From assembly GCA_001803165.1 (NCBI GenBank), contig MHAZ01000019.1, positions 124,001-188,000 of the forward strand: a DNA stretch of 64,000 nt. Direction: 5' to 3'. Every line of letters starts with the position of its first letter. The stretch's first letter is position 1. Source of the DNA: Stygiobacter sp. RIFOXYC2_FULL_38_25. GTDB taxonomy: Bacteria; Bacteroidota; Ignavibacteria; Ignavibacteriales; Melioribacteraceae. The notes under the pieces are model-generated. The model ran no database searches. It was given only the letters and a program-made list of their open reading frames with translations, and was not told where the DNA came from. Below are positions 20,555-31,512 of this stretch, piece by piece. Both the position numbers and the translations under genes were made by a program.

Positions 20555-22630
20555 ATGGAGGATGTAATGCGTCAAGTAACTACAACCTTGGACAATTACC
20601 TCATTGAGTTGAAAGAGGGAAAGCACCACTTCGAAAATGTTTTTCAATCGCTTGCCCGGATGATCTTCAACGATAAAGACAACATCAAACAAATTATTGT
20701 TAACGGAAAGAATACTTATGATTTTCAAAAGTTCCGTGAAGGGAAAAAACATATAATCGGTTTGTATGACGTTATCAACAGTTTCGTTGCGTTTATAAAA
20801 GATGCTGCTGAACGAGGTGAAAGTAAAGAAATGGCATTTGTACTTGTTGGTGAACCGGGCAACGGCAAAACTTTTTTTGTTGATTACCTTTCAACAATGT
20901 ATAGAGATTTTATAAGCGTGCCGGAAAACAACAAGTACACTTTCAAATTCATTCTGCCGGATGGATTGAGCGGCTATGGCGGCATAAAAGAAATTGAATC
21001 TCAGTCATACGAAGACCCGGTTATACTCCAAATGAATCTTTATGATTCTCCGGAACAAAGCAAAGAAGAATTTTTAAAACTCGGTTTCAAAGAGAAATCA
21101 TTTTTAGATTTCTACGAAAATTTCCGTTCATTGGGCGCCGATACGGAATTCATTCTTAATGATTTTAGGAATTTCTTTAACGGAGACATCGCTAAAGTTA
21201 AAGAATGTATTGAAGTAGTTAAGATTCCAATAAGCTCTACTCTTGGAACAATAACCGGAAAGTATCCGGCTAAAGATAAACTTACGAGCTCCGGCGTTGA
21301 TTTGGTCGGTGAAGAAAGTATTCAAAGACTGCTGCACATAACAAATTCAAATAACCCATACCGTTTCGATCTCAGAAGAGGCGCTCTAGCTCGTGTTGGT
21401 GGTGGCGGAGTTCACTTTGCTGATGAAATTTTTAAGAACAAAACCGATTTGATGAAAATCTATCTCGGCGTAATTCAAAACAGAGTAATAGAAATTGATG
21501 CATTCAAGTGGCCGATTGATACTTTTATAATTGCAACTAGCAACAATACGGATGTTCAGAATTACAGAGCTAACGGAGAAGAGAAACCTATTCTTGATAG
21601 ATGTAAGTTCTGCTATGTTTCTCACAACACTAACTACAAGCTTCAGGAAGAATTAACCCATTACGCTCTTGGCGGTGGAATTAAAACAACATTCACCGGC
21701 AAGGAGTTACACATTGATCCAAATTTAATTTACACTCTTTCTGTAGTAGTAACATTAAGCCGTTTGCCCCGTTTCGAAGACAAACTTACGCCAGTTGAAA
21801 TGATGAAGTTAGCCGCCGGTGAAGTAGCCGGAGAAAAGAGCGCAAAAGCATTGGCTGAAATTGTTGAGCAGCTCGAACATGAATCCGATCTCACAAAAAG
21901 ATTTGGTCAAAAAGGATTGGGGCAAAGAGATTTGGCAAGAATGATAAATACTTTGCGTGGTTTCCCGGAGACGAATGAGGGCGAATGCATGTTTGCTCTG
22001 GATGTATTCAAAGCTGCCGAAGATGTAATTCTGGATTACGTTCAGGATAATAACGACCGCGCCAAATATTTTGAAGATATGAAAATCGCTAAAGGACTTT
22101 ACCGGAAACGCATCCGCACGGAAATGTTCAATGCTTTTATGGACGAACCGACAGCGATTAAGAAAGATGTAATGATGTATGTGAATATGGTTATTGGCAT
22201 GGGCAGAAGCGATTTGGGTCCGGATAAAATTATTACTTATAAAGATCCGCAAACCGGTAAGACCCAGCCAATTAAAATTGATGAGCGCTTTGTGAACGCT
22301 GTTGAAAATGAATTAGAAATGAAAACTCATGAACAGAAAGAATCTTTCAGAGGGCAGATAAGAAAAATTTACGCTCAGAAACTTCAGACAGATAAGAATT
22401 ACGATTTTATGGACAACGTTGATTTAGTTAAAGCAGTTACCGATACAAGACTAAATTCCGATATTGCTTCCGCCGGAGGATTGGTTGGCGCTTTGGCAAA
22501 CAGAACCAACGAAGACAACGAAAAGTTATATAACCGAATCGTTTCTACTATGGCTAACAAACTTAACTATTGTAAAACATGCGCTGAAAAAACAATAGAA
22601 TTTTTCTGTACTCAAGATCATCAGACATAA
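20555..22630 (+). CDS. PrkA family serine protein kinase
   Basis: P-loop VGEPGNGKTFFVDYL; PrkA-like AAA; followed by DUF444 and SpoVR genes. Confidence 0.85.
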   Translation: MEDVMRQVTTTLDNYLIELKEGKHHFENVFQSLARMIFNDKDNIKQIIVNGKNTYDFQKFREGKKHIIGLYDVINSFVAFIKDAAERGESKEMAFVLVGEPGNGKTFFVDYLSTMYRDFISVPENNKYTFKFILPDGLSGYGGIKEIESQSYEDPVILQMNLYDSPEQSKEEFLKLGFKEKSFLDFYENFRSLGADTEFILNDFRNFFNGDIAKVKECIEVVKIPISSTLGTITGKYPAKDKLTSSGVDLVGEESIQRLLHITNSNNPYRFDLRRGALARVGGGGVHFADEIFKNKTDLMKIYLGVIQNRVIEIDAFKWPIDTFIIATSNNTDVQNYRANGEEKPILDRCKFCYVSHNTNYKLQEELTHYALGGGIKTTFTGKELHIDPNLIYTLSVVVTLSRLPRFEDKLTPVEMMKLAAGEVAGEKSAKALAEIVEQLEHESDLTKRFGQKGLGQRDLARMINTLRGFPETNEGECMFALDVFKAAEDVILDYVQDNNDRAKYFEDMKIAKGLYRKRIRTEMFNAFMDEPTAIKKDVMMYVNMVIGMGRSDLGPDKIITYKDPQTGKTQPIKIDERFVNAVENELEMKTHEQKESFRGQIRKIYAQKLQTDKNYDFMDNVDLVKAVTDTRLNSDIASAGGLVGALANRTNEDNEKLYNRIVSTMANKLNYCKTCAEKTIEFFCTQDHQT

Positions 22631-22651
22631 TCCTAAAAAGGAGCGCTTCTG

Positions 22652-23983
22652 ATGGCTGATATTTGTAAGAAAGATAGAACAGAATCTGAGAAGCCTGTTA
22701 CTGATGAAAAAATAAATCTTCTCGATTACTTTCGTTTCGCTCCCAAGGGGTTTATGGGCATTTACGATTATGATGACTCTAAAATAACATTGAACCTCCA
22801 GCCCGGTGGCTATTCTTCTACCAGTAGGCTTTTTGATTTAGACCGGCTTTTGGAACGCGATAAACTCCGTGAGAAAGATGGATTCCCGAGAAAAATAAAA
22901 CTTGGTAAACTTGTTAAACCTTCCAAAGATGGAAAAGATAAGAGTGTAATTATTCCTTCGGCAGCGGAAGAAAAATTTTATCATTGGAACAGCGAACCGT
23001 ATTTAGGCGAAGGTGAATCAACCGGCGGCAATGGAGATGAACAAGAAGGAGAAGTAATTGGTGAAGAGCCATTAAGACCGGATGAAGGTGAAGGACAAGG
23101 GGGTGCCGGTAAAGGTGAAGGCGGCGAGCATGGTACCGGAGCCGATGCTTTTGAAATAGGTAGAATTCTTACAGAACAGTTCGAACTCCCCAACATTAAA
23201 GACAAAGGCAAGAAGACAGCGCTCACACGCTATACTTATGACTTAACGGATTTAAATAGAGGTCACGGTCAAATTCTCGACAAAAAATCTACGCTAAAAA
23301 GAATTGTAAAGACCAATCTTGCAATGGATAACATTGATCTTAAAAAAGGAATTGATACAAGTAAATTTATTGTTACTCCTAGAGATAGAGTTTATAGAAC
23401 ACTGTCTCGCGAAAAAGATTACGAGTCCCAGGCAATAATATTTTTTGTTAGAGACTATTCCGGTTCAATGCAAGGCAAGCCTACCGAAGCTATTGTAACT
23501 CAACACGTTTACATTCATAGCTGGCTTGTTTATCAGTATCAGCGAAGAGTTACGAGCCGGTTTATTGTTCACGATACGGATGCAGTTGAGGTTCCCGACT
23601 TCTATACCTACTACAATAAAAATGTTGCCGGAGGTACAGACATAGCATCGGGCTATCAACTGGTAAACAAAATTGTGAAAGAGGAAAACTTAGCTAGAGA
23701 TTACAACATTTATATTTTTCACGGAACTGATGGAGATGACTCCGATGACGATGGCAGCAAATCATTAGAAGAGTTAAGTAAAATGATTGACTTTGCAAAC
23801 CGGATTGGAATTACAATAGCCGAAAACAGTTACACTTCGAGGGCAAATTCAATTGTGGAAAAATATTTGCGCCGCTCTAAACTGTTAGAAACATACAGCA
23901 AAATTATTCACATGGATTCATTTAAAGCGGATGAAGCCGATGAACAAAGACTAATTGGCAGCATAAAAACGCTGATATCTTAA
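22652..23983 (+). CDS. DUF444 / YeaH family protein
   Basis: Low-complexity acidic/Gly linker then VWA-like FFVRDYSGSMQGKPTEAI; canonical neighbour of PrkA. Confidence 0.88.
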   Translation: MADICKKDRTESEKPVTDEKINLLDYFRFAPKGFMGIYDYDDSKITLNLQPGGYSSTSRLFDLDRLLERDKLREKDGFPRKIKLGKLVKPSKDGKDKSVIIPSAAEEKFYHWNSEPYLGEGESTGGNGDEQEGEVIGEEPLRPDEGEGQGGAGKGEGGEHGTGADAFEIGRILTEQFELPNIKDKGKKTALTRYTYDLTDLNRGHGQILDKKSTLKRIVKTNLAMDNIDLKKGIDTSKFIVTPRDRVYRTLSREKDYESQAIIFFVRDYSGSMQGKPTEAIVTQHVYIHSWLVYQYQRRVTSRFIVHDTDAVEVPDFYTYYNKNVAGGTDIASGYQLVNKIVKEENLARDYNIYIFHGTDGDDSDDDGSKSLEELSKMIDFANRIGITIAENSYTSRANSIVEKYLRRSKLLETYSKIIHMDSFKADEADEQRLIGSIKTLIS

Positions 23984-23985
23984 TC

Positions 23986-25629
23986 ATGAAACTAATAAAT
24001 CAACATACTAAGAAAATTATGGAAGGCTGCAAAGCGAGGGCTAAGGAATTTGGTCTGAACTTTAGTAAAGATACACTTGAGTATTATGTAACCAACGTTG
24101 ATTTAATTGAGCTATCACCCAAACACATGATTCCAACTCTCTACGATTATTGGCTGCAAGACATTCAAGTGCTGCATGGCAAAGGTGAATACGAAATCTA
24201 TCCGAGTAATCCTTACGAAACCGTTATCAACACACGTCCGGTAATTTCCTTTTATAATGATACTAATCCCGATTGGCTAAACGTGATGATTTTTTATCAT
24301 GTAATCGGTCATATAGATTTCTTCCAGAACAATAAGTTCTTTGAAAAAACTTGGGATTATGATTTTAAGCAGAAAGCATTAACTGAAAAAAGAATTATTG
24401 CAAAGCTCAGAGCTCAGAAAGGTCGTGTAGTTGATTATGTTATCGAGTTCGCGAAAAGCATAGATAACCTTGTTAGCTACTTCCGTCATTTGGCGGAAGA
24501 CGAGAACGTACGGAATATTTTAAGCCTTCCCGACAAAGCGGATTATTACTTCAATCACTTTCTTCAATCAGAAAAGAAAATCGGCTTAAGAGAATACCTT
24601 CAAGAAATAGAATTATATAACAAGTGGGAAGAGAAAGAAGGGAAAAGTAAGGTAGAATCTTTTTTTGATAAGGTAACGCTCAAGAATCCGGAATTCGAAG
24701 AGCTATTCCATAACCGTAAAATTGAAAAAGATATTGCCCGCCCGGATTTAATGCAGTTCATAATGAACGAAAGTAAATTTATTAACAAAGAACAAAATGT
24801 ATGGATGAAAACTATCTTCGAAATTATAAGGGATACATCGCTTTACTTTTCACCTATGATGAGAACAAAAATAATGAACGAAGGCTGGGCAAGTTACTGG
24901 CACGAAAAACTATTCCTCTCCGACGATAGAATTAAAGGGCACGAAGTTGCATTCGCAAGAATCAATGCAAAAGTTACCGCGCTCTCAAGAGTAGGGCTTA
25001 ATCCATATGCAATTGGCTGGCGCTTGTTTATGCATGTTGAAGAAATGGCAAATCAAGGAAAGTACACTTACGATTATCAAAAATTAAATAATGCTAATGA
25101 ACGAAAACTATTTGACTCCGATACAAAGAGCGGCAATGATTTCATTTTTCACGTACGCGCAAACTATTGCGATTCAACTTTTGTAAACCGCTTTGTAGAT
25201 CAGGAGTTTGTAGATAAACATAAGCTAATGGTTGTTGGGCAAAGAATTAATATGCAAAAAGGAGTTAAGGAATATTACGTGAAAAGCAGAAAGGCAGAAG
25301 ATTACAAGCAGATGATGTTCGAGAGTTTATACCATCCGCCTCATGTAGCTTTTCACCAAAGGGAAAACGGTACTCTCTATATTAACCATGAGTTTGAAGG
25401 AAAAGAGTTGTATAGAGATTATGTTAAGAACACATTAATTGGAATAGAATATCTGTGGGGAGATACGGTTAAACTAGAAACAACTGAACTTGATTACGAT
25501 GAGATGAAGAGACAATATGCTCAGCTTGATAAAGGAAAAGCGCCTCAAGACATTAAAATCAAACCGGCATTTAACAGAGTTTTGTATACTGTAAAAGATA
25601 AAAAAGTCACCAGACAAAAATTCGGCTGA
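23986..25629 (+). CDS. SpoVR family protein
   Basis: MIFYHVIGHIDFFQNNKFF, MRTKIMNEGWASYWHEKL, NPYAIGWRLF. Confidence 0.92.
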   Translation: MKLINQHTKKIMEGCKARAKEFGLNFSKDTLEYYVTNVDLIELSPKHMIPTLYDYWLQDIQVLHGKGEYEIYPSNPYETVINTRPVISFYNDTNPDWLNVMIFYHVIGHIDFFQNNKFFEKTWDYDFKQKALTEKRIIAKLRAQKGRVVDYVIEFAKSIDNLVSYFRHLAEDENVRNILSLPDKADYYFNHFLQSEKKIGLREYLQEIELYNKWEEKEGKSKVESFFDKVTLKNPEFEELFHNRKIEKDIARPDLMQFIMNESKFINKEQNVWMKTIFEIIRDTSLYFSPMMRTKIMNEGWASYWHEKLFLSDDRIKGHEVAFARINAKVTALSRVGLNPYAIGWRLFMHVEEMANQGKYTYDYQKLNNANERKLFDSDTKSGNDFIFHVRANYCDSTFVNRFVDQEFVDKHKLMVVGQRINMQKGVKEYYVKSRKAEDYKQMMFESLYHPPHVAFHQRENGTLYINHEFEGKELYRDYVKNTLIGIEYLWGDTVKLETTELDYDEMKRQYAQLDKGKAPQDIKIKPAFNRVLYTVKDKKVTRQKFG

Positions 25630-25631
25630 TA

Positions 25632-27911
25632 ATGACAAAGAGAAAGCCCGATATTAATGCAGCGCTGAATTTTCTCGACTCAAATTTAAAAAAGCGAGAT
25701 GCCGGTACTGTAATTACTTTCAAGGAGTTTCTGCAGAAAGCCGGTGATCAGCCAATGCTAATGTTTAGAAGTGTATTCCAGTTATTCAGCAGCATGATTT
25801 ATTACAATGTAATTGAAGAAGACCAGTATGCCGATGATCCCGAAAGTATAAATTTTAAAAATGTAGATACTGAAAAGCTTTTTGTTAAGGATACGGACAC
25901 TCCCTTCTTTGCAGATCTTCCGCTCGCAAACCGACTCCTGAAACTTGCCGATTCATTCAAAGAAGGAACGCAGCAAAATAAAATTTATGTTTTTATCGGT
26001 CCGCCCGGAAGTGGTAAAAGTACATTTGTAAATAATTTGCTCAGGCGCTTTGAGGAATTTACCTGGCTGCCTGAGGGTTTAACTTATGAGTTATTTTGGA
26101 AAATAGACGAAGCTAAATTTGGTCCAAAGTTGTCTGCCGAAATCAAAGAAGCTCTCGAAGAATATTTTACAAAATCGAAACAGAAGCCCGGTGCTTCAAA
26201 GCCATCATTTATCGAAATTCCATGCCCTAATCATGATCATCCAATAACTGTTATACCTAAAGAACAACGCGTAGATGTTTTAGAGAATATTTTGGTGGGA
26301 GATGCTAAAATTAAAATCTTTAACAAAAAAGAATATGAATGGATATTCAAAAAAAACGCGTGTACAATTTGCACTTCTCTTTATAATGCACTTGCTTCCA
26401 AGCTGGACGTTCCTTCGGATATTTTCAATATGCTCTTCGCCAAACGTTATTTATTTAATAGAAGACTAGGAAATGGAATTAGTGTTTTTAATCCCGGCGA
26501 TAAAGAACCGGAAAAATTAATTTACACTAACGATGCTATACACGACGACCTGACTCACATTTTCAGAGATAGCAACCTCGTTGAATATGTCTATTCACGG
26601 TATGCCAAGACTAACAACGGCGTATTTGTGTTGATGGATATAAAAGGCTATAACGAAAAAAGATTTCAAGATTTACATGGAATAATAAGCGAGGGGACAC
26701 ACAAGGTAGATGATATCGAAGAGAACGTTCATTCATTATTTATTGCCGTAATGAATCCGGAAGACAAGGAAAAAATAATTAATAAAGAATCGTTCAAAGA
26801 CAGAATTAAAGAGATAAATGTAAACTACATTCTAAATTATATTGAAGAAGTAAAAATCTATTGTCACGCTTTTGGACAGCAAATCAAAAACAGATTCTTG
26901 CCGGAGGTGTTGGACAATTTTGCCAAAATAATAATTAGCGCGAGACTTAATACTTATTCCGATGCAATGAAGAATTGGATTAAAAATCCAAGGCAGTATG
27001 CAAGATATTGCGACGAAAACTTACTTTTATTAAAACTGAGCATATACAATAATATCATTCCCGGTTATTTAAGCGATGAGGATAGAAGATCGTTTAGTAA
27101 AGAAATCCGGACAGAAATAATTAATGAATCGGAATTGGAAGGATGCAGAGGTTTTTCCGGAAGAGAATCCATTAATATTTTTAATGAATTCTATAATGAA
27201 ATAAGGAGGAAATATCTAGAGGGCGATGGAGTAAAAAAGCATCTGCTTATTACCATGAGCAACATCAAAGAGTTTTTCGAAAAGCACGACGAATATTCTT
27301 CCAAAATTCCAAGAGGGTTTATTGATTCTATAATTCAGCTGTACGATTATGGTCTTATGCAGCAAATTAAGGAATCACTCTTTCACCAAAATGAAGAAAG
27401 AATAAGTAAGGATATACAGAATTATCTTTTTGCATTAAGCTACGATATTGGGGAGAGGCTATCATCACCTTATACTCTGGAGAATATTGAAGTAACGGAT
27501 CAGTTCTACAATTCTTTTGAACAGCATTTATTTAAGAAATCGGTTGATGAGAGTGAAAGAAAAAATTTCAGGAAGGAAATGGCGGCTAAATTTACAACCA
27601 TTGTTCAGGAGATGCAGGCAAACGGAGTTACTTTAGTTGAAACTCATATATATGTTGAGCTCTACAATTCTTATATGAAAAATCTGCGCGAGCATATCTT
27701 TCAGCCGTTTTTGCAGTACACTTCTTTTGAAAACGCAATAAAAGAATATGGCAGCGCTAAATTCCAAAAGTACGATAACAAGACCAGAGAACAGGTAAAA
27801 TACTTGATTAAAAACTTAATGAATAAATTTAAGTACTCCGAAGAGGGGGCAATACAAGTGTGCCTTTACGTACTCAACAACAAAATAGCTGAAAAATTTA
27901 CCGGCGATTAA
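25632..27911 (+). CDS. Second PrkA-like AAA serine kinase, divergent
   Basis: P-loop FIGPPGSGKSTFVNNLLRRFEEF; start 2 nt after the SpoVR ORF end; PrkA-type architecture. Confidence 0.78.
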   Translation: MTKRKPDINAALNFLDSNLKKRDAGTVITFKEFLQKAGDQPMLMFRSVFQLFSSMIYYNVIEEDQYADDPESINFKNVDTEKLFVKDTDTPFFADLPLANRLLKLADSFKEGTQQNKIYVFIGPPGSGKSTFVNNLLRRFEEFTWLPEGLTYELFWKIDEAKFGPKLSAEIKEALEEYFTKSKQKPGASKPSFIEIPCPNHDHPITVIPKEQRVDVLENILVGDAKIKIFNKKEYEWIFKKNACTICTSLYNALASKLDVPSDIFNMLFAKRYLFNRRLGNGISVFNPGDKEPEKLIYTNDAIHDDLTHIFRDSNLVEYVYSRYAKTNNGVFVLMDIKGYNEKRFQDLHGIISEGTHKVDDIEENVHSLFIAVMNPEDKEKIINKESFKDRIKEINVNYILNYIEEVKIYCHAFGQQIKNRFLPEVLDNFAKIIISARLNTYSDAMKNWIKNPRQYARYCDENLLLLKLSIYNNIIPGYLSDEDRRSFSKEIRTEIINESELEGCRGFSGRESINIFNEFYNEIRRKYLEGDGVKKHLLITMSNIKEFFEKHDEYSSKIPRGFIDSIIQLYDYGLMQQIKESLFHQNEERISKDIQNYLFALSYDIGERLSSPYTLENIEVTDQFYNSFEQHLFKKSVDESERKNFRKEMAAKFTTIVQEMQANGVTLVETHIYVELYNSYMKNLREHIFQPFLQYTSFENAIKEYGSAKFQKYDNKTREQVKYLIKNLMNKFKYSEEGAIQVCLYVLNNKIAEKFTGD

Positions 27912-27995
27912 TTTCATATCTTGTTAAATACAAAAGGAAATCTTACTTAAACTACTTTAAGATCAGAAATAATTTTCACAAAATAATATACTACT

Positions 27996-28844
27996 ATGAA
28001 CATTTATACAATCCGCAACATGACGGCAACCGAAGTAAAAGATATTGCCACTCGATGGGCAGTAGAAGAGGGATGGAATCCGAGTCCTAATGATGCGCAA
28101 GCCTTTTATAACACCGATACAAATGGTTTCTTTGTTGGTCTGTTGGATAACATTCCAATTGCTTGTATCTCCGCAGTTTCATATGGAGGTACTTTTGGAT
28201 TTATAGGATTTTATATTGTTAAGAAGGAGTTTAGAGGAAAAGGTTATGGTCTTAAGATCTGGAATAAAGCGCTAGAGTATTTGGATTCGCAAAATATTGG
28301 CTTAGATGGTGTTGTTGCCCAGCAAGGTAATTACGTTAAATCCGGATTTAAACTGGCGTATAGAAACATTCGTTATGAAGGACTAGCGGCGGACGTGTTT
28401 GACAACACTACCAGCAGTGTTCCATACTCAAAACATCACTTTGAAAAACTTGTAAAATACGACAGCACACTATTCCCGGCATCCAGAACAAAGTTTTTGG
28501 AATCTTGGGTTAATCTAACTGATGCGCTAACATTTGTTTCGTTTGAGAATGATACGTTGAATGGTTATGCCACTATTCGAAAATGTAAAGTTGGTTATAA
28601 AATTGGTCCTTTATTCGCAGATAATTATGATATAGCTAATTCCTTGTTTATCTCTGCAAATAAATTCGCCGGAGAAGGTTCAATTATTTATTTAGATACT
28701 CCGGAGATTAACCTAAACGCTGTGAATCTTGCTGAAAATTATGGAATGAAAAAAGTATTTGAAACAGCGCGAATGTACACTAAAGAAGAACCAACCATTA
28801 ATGTTAATAACGTTTATGGCGTTACAACTTTCGAGCTTGGCTAG
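27996..28844 (+). CDS. GNAT family N-acetyltransferase, two-domain
   Basis: FIGFYIVKKEFRGKGYGLKIWNKALEYL acetyl-CoA binding motif; C-terminal second GNAT-like half. Confidence 0.85.
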   Translation: MNIYTIRNMTATEVKDIATRWAVEEGWNPSPNDAQAFYNTDTNGFFVGLLDNIPIACISAVSYGGTFGFIGFYIVKKEFRGKGYGLKIWNKALEYLDSQNIGLDGVVAQQGNYVKSGFKLAYRNIRYEGLAADVFDNTTSSVPYSKHHFEKLVKYDSTLFPASRTKFLESWVNLTDALTFVSFENDTLNGYATIRKCKVGYKIGPLFADNYDIANSLFISANKFAGEGSIIYLDTPEINLNAVNLAENYGMKKVFETARMYTKEEPTINVNNVYGVTTFELG

Positions 28845-28914
28845 CTTATAGTTTATGATTATCTGTCAAAGATATTTAACGAACACAAATTCCTTTGATA
28901 GACCAAACGAAATC

Positions 28915-29538
28915 CTACTTAATTAAAATCTGTTTTACTTTTTCCATAAAGTATCCGCTCTCTAAATAACGGTAAAGGTTTTTACCTGGGCATACTGTTA
29001 TAGAAGAATAATCTTTGTGCCCGCGAATTGAATCAGCCGGGACATTATATTTCTTTGCTAGCCAGGTCATAGTCTTCACAACAGCATCCAGCTGGTTCTG
29101 GTTTGGTTCTACTTCTTCAAAATTACCAACAACCTCAATTAATGCGTGCCCGGTCGGATCGTATTCAGTGTTTGTGTCACCCGCATATTTAATATCGCGC
29201 CCCTCATAAACTTTCCCATCGAGATCAATGATGTAGTGGTAGGGAATATCAATCCAGTGTTTATCTCTACGAGACCATGTTTGAAGATTGCGAAGGTATT
29301 GTATGGGGTCTTTTCCTTTGGGAAACGGCTCGCCTTGATGATGAAGTGTAATATGACTGATAGTATGTTTTTTTGCAAGGGAATCAACTGCCGGTGTTCC
29401 TCCCCACTGCTGTGCGGTTATAATTGCATTCTCAAATTTTTGCGAAGAAAATTGTTCTGATGCAGTACAACCGGAAAGGAAATTTGTTACTGAAATGAAA
29501 ATAAAAAAGAGTACTGAATATTTTATCAAATTTTTCAT
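28915..29538 (-). CDS. Peptidoglycan recognition / N-acetylmuramoyl-L-alanine amidase lipoprotein
   Basis: SGC lipobox; ISHITLHHQGEPFP, IPYHYIIDLDGKVYEGRDIKYAG, IRGHKDYSSITVCPGKNLY. Confidence 0.88.
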   Translation of the reverse strand: MKNLIKYSVLFFIFISVTNFLSGCTASEQFSSQKFENAIITAQQWGGTPAVDSLAKKHTISHITLHHQGEPFPKGKDPIQYLRNLQTWSRRDKHWIDIPYHYIIDLDGKVYEGRDIKYAGDTNTEYDPTGHALIEVVGNFEEVEPNQNQLDAVVKTMTWLAKKYNVPADSIRGHKDYSSITVCPGKNLYRYLESGYFMEKVKQILIK

Positions 29539-29590
29539 AGTAAATATTTCACTCCTTCAGTTGTTCCTAATTTCGATATTTTTTTTGATT

Positions 29591-29739
29591 TAGCCCAAGG
29601 CTTAAGAGGTTGTGTTAATCTTAAAATTTTTATGGTAGCCGCAAGCTTCAGCTTCCGTTTCTTTAATAAAACCGCAACTTGAAAGTTGCGCCTACCAATT
29701 TTCTTGCCATTTTCATACAGGCTCTTAAGTCTGGGGCTA
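29591..29739. repeat. MITE-like element with TIRs
   Basis: tagcccaaggcttaagag ... ctcttaagtctggggcta; internal imperfect palindrome tggtagccgcaagctt...gcaacttgaaagttgcgcctacca. Confidence 0.6.
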
Positions 29740-29785
29740 TTATGTTAAATCAATTATTAATTGCCCGAAAGCCGTTTCTGCTTTT

Positions 29786-30250
29786 TTAATGACCGTGTTT
29801 TGTTTTTAATTCATTTGCTCTGCTTTTATCAAGCTCTGAATAGATAAGGTCTGAAACCAGTCTATGCAGTTTATTATGATGATATTTATACATACAAATA
29901 TTTTGATTAAACACATACCGGTCAATTCCATTCTGGCTCTTTGAGTATTCAAATCTTCCGTAGAACCAATTATCAATTAATTCATCTTCGGTTCTCTCCC
30001 GCTCAGCAAAATCTCCAATTTCATTAATCGAATAAATCATATCCTTTGGCGAAAAAAGATGCTCTTCTGTGTTCTGAGTTGAAATACGGATTATACCGCG
30101 CACAAATTTATTAACAGATATTACTTCCGTCTCGCGTCTGGAATAGTCCAGCTCGAATTCTAATTCGTGGTGTAAAGCTTCTTGAGAGAATTTCTTAGAG
30201 ACGGATGGGTCTTCATACTTGATTGGTATTAACTTTCTTTCCGGGTTCAT
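29786..30250 (-). CDS. Hypothetical protein
   Basis: Intact 154-aa ORF, no recognised motif. Confidence 0.6.
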   Translation of the reverse strand: MNPERKLIPIKYEDPSVSKKFSQEALHHELEFELDYSRRETEVISVNKFVRGIIRISTQNTEEHLFSPKDMIYSINEIGDFAERERTEDELIDNWFYGRFEYSKSQNGIDRYVFNQNICMYKYHHNKLHRLVSDLIYSELDKSRANELKTKHGH

Positions 30251-30441
30251 ACAAGACCTCTCTATTGCACAAAAATATTTTGTGTATAAAGATACTGCAA
30301 TTGGAATTAGTTAAAGAAAGTAATCTTTACTAAGGAAGAGTAACTTAAGCCAGAAATAAGCCAGACTTATTTTTACTTCAGTTTTTTGGTTTTACTTTGC
30401 CAGGGTCATTGCTGCATGAAGGGTAAAAAAATAGAATTTAT

Positions 30442-30473
30442 AACCAGTTGTGTGAATTAGATTTAATAGATGA
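30442..30473 (-). repeat. Fragment of the 18.6-kb MITE-like element
   Basis: aaccagttgtgtgaattagatttaatagatga is the reverse complement of 18741-18772. Confidence 0.7.
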
Positions 30474-30525
30474 TGTGTCCCAAATATTTTCTGCGGCTTT
30501 GACAGACTCGATGAATGCTTTCCAA

Positions 30526-31425
30526 TTAATTTAAAAGATGATTCTTAAATTCCTTCGGACTCATACCAACCTCTTTTCTGAATAGTCTGGAAAAGTAGGG
30601 AGGATTTTCAAAACCAAGCTGGTAAGCTATTTCAGAGATACTCCTTTCTCCTTCAACAATCATATTCTTCGCTTCAGAGATTACAAATAAATGAATCAGC
30701 TCCAAAGCTGTCTTGCCGGTTTCATGTTTCAACAAATCACTTAAATATTTGGGAGATAAATTTAATCGCGAGGCGATATAATTTACAGATGGCAGTCCTT
30801 TACCGCCAGCCTCTCCATTTACGAAATATTTATTAAGACATTCATTGAATTTAGTGACAGTTAAGCCCAATATTGGTTTGCGGTCTATGAACTGTCTTTT
30901 ATAGAATCGTTGAGCATATTTTAAAATAGAATCAAGATGTGAGAGTATAATAGTTTTACTAAATTCATCCGGATTATTATGATACTCCGATTCCATTTTG
31001 TTAAACAAAGACCACATTATTTTTTCTTCTCTGGGTGTTACATGAAGCGCTTCGCTTGTTTCGTAATCGAAGAAATCATATTTCTTTATTTCGTTGAACA
31101 GCGGATGTCCCATTAAAAAGTCTTCATGGATTTCAATTGAGAAGCCCTTCCCTTTTAATTGTACTTTGTGAAGAGAAATAATTTGTCTCGGCTTCATGAA
31201 ATACATAAATCCCCTGTCGTTATCATATTTAGTTTTACCATACCAAATATTACCGGTCTTAAGCCTTTTAAAACAAATGAAATAGAAGTCATAAGAAACA
31301 GCCGTTACCGTTACGGGTGTAGTTGATTTCTTTAATTGCTTCAATCCAAACAATGGATTTTCCGGCAGCGGATATCCTTGAGCTTTATGTAATTCGCTTA
31401 TAGTTTGAAAGTGTTTAGTGCTCAT
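30526..31425 (-). CDS. AraC family transcriptional regulator
   Basis: C-terminal HTH ISEIAYQLGFENPPYFSRLFRKEVGMSPKEFKNH. Confidence 0.93.
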   Translation of the reverse strand: MSTKHFQTISELHKAQGYPLPENPLFGLKQLKKSTTPVTVTAVSYDFYFICFKRLKTGNIWYGKTKYDNDRGFMYFMKPRQIISLHKVQLKGKGFSIEIHEDFLMGHPLFNEIKKYDFFDYETSEALHVTPREEKIMWSLFNKMESEYHNNPDEFSKTIILSHLDSILKYAQRFYKRQFIDRKPILGLTVTKFNECLNKYFVNGEAGGKGLPSVNYIASRLNLSPKYLSDLLKHETGKTALELIHLFVISEAKNMIVEGERSISEIAYQLGFENPPYFSRLFRKEVGMSPKEFKNHLLN

Positions 31426-31512
31426 AACTTACTCGAAATATTTTCTAACTTATAAAATGTTTTTCCTATCTGGAAATTTTTCTATTCTACATTCCAAAAC
31501 TTTACATCTTGA

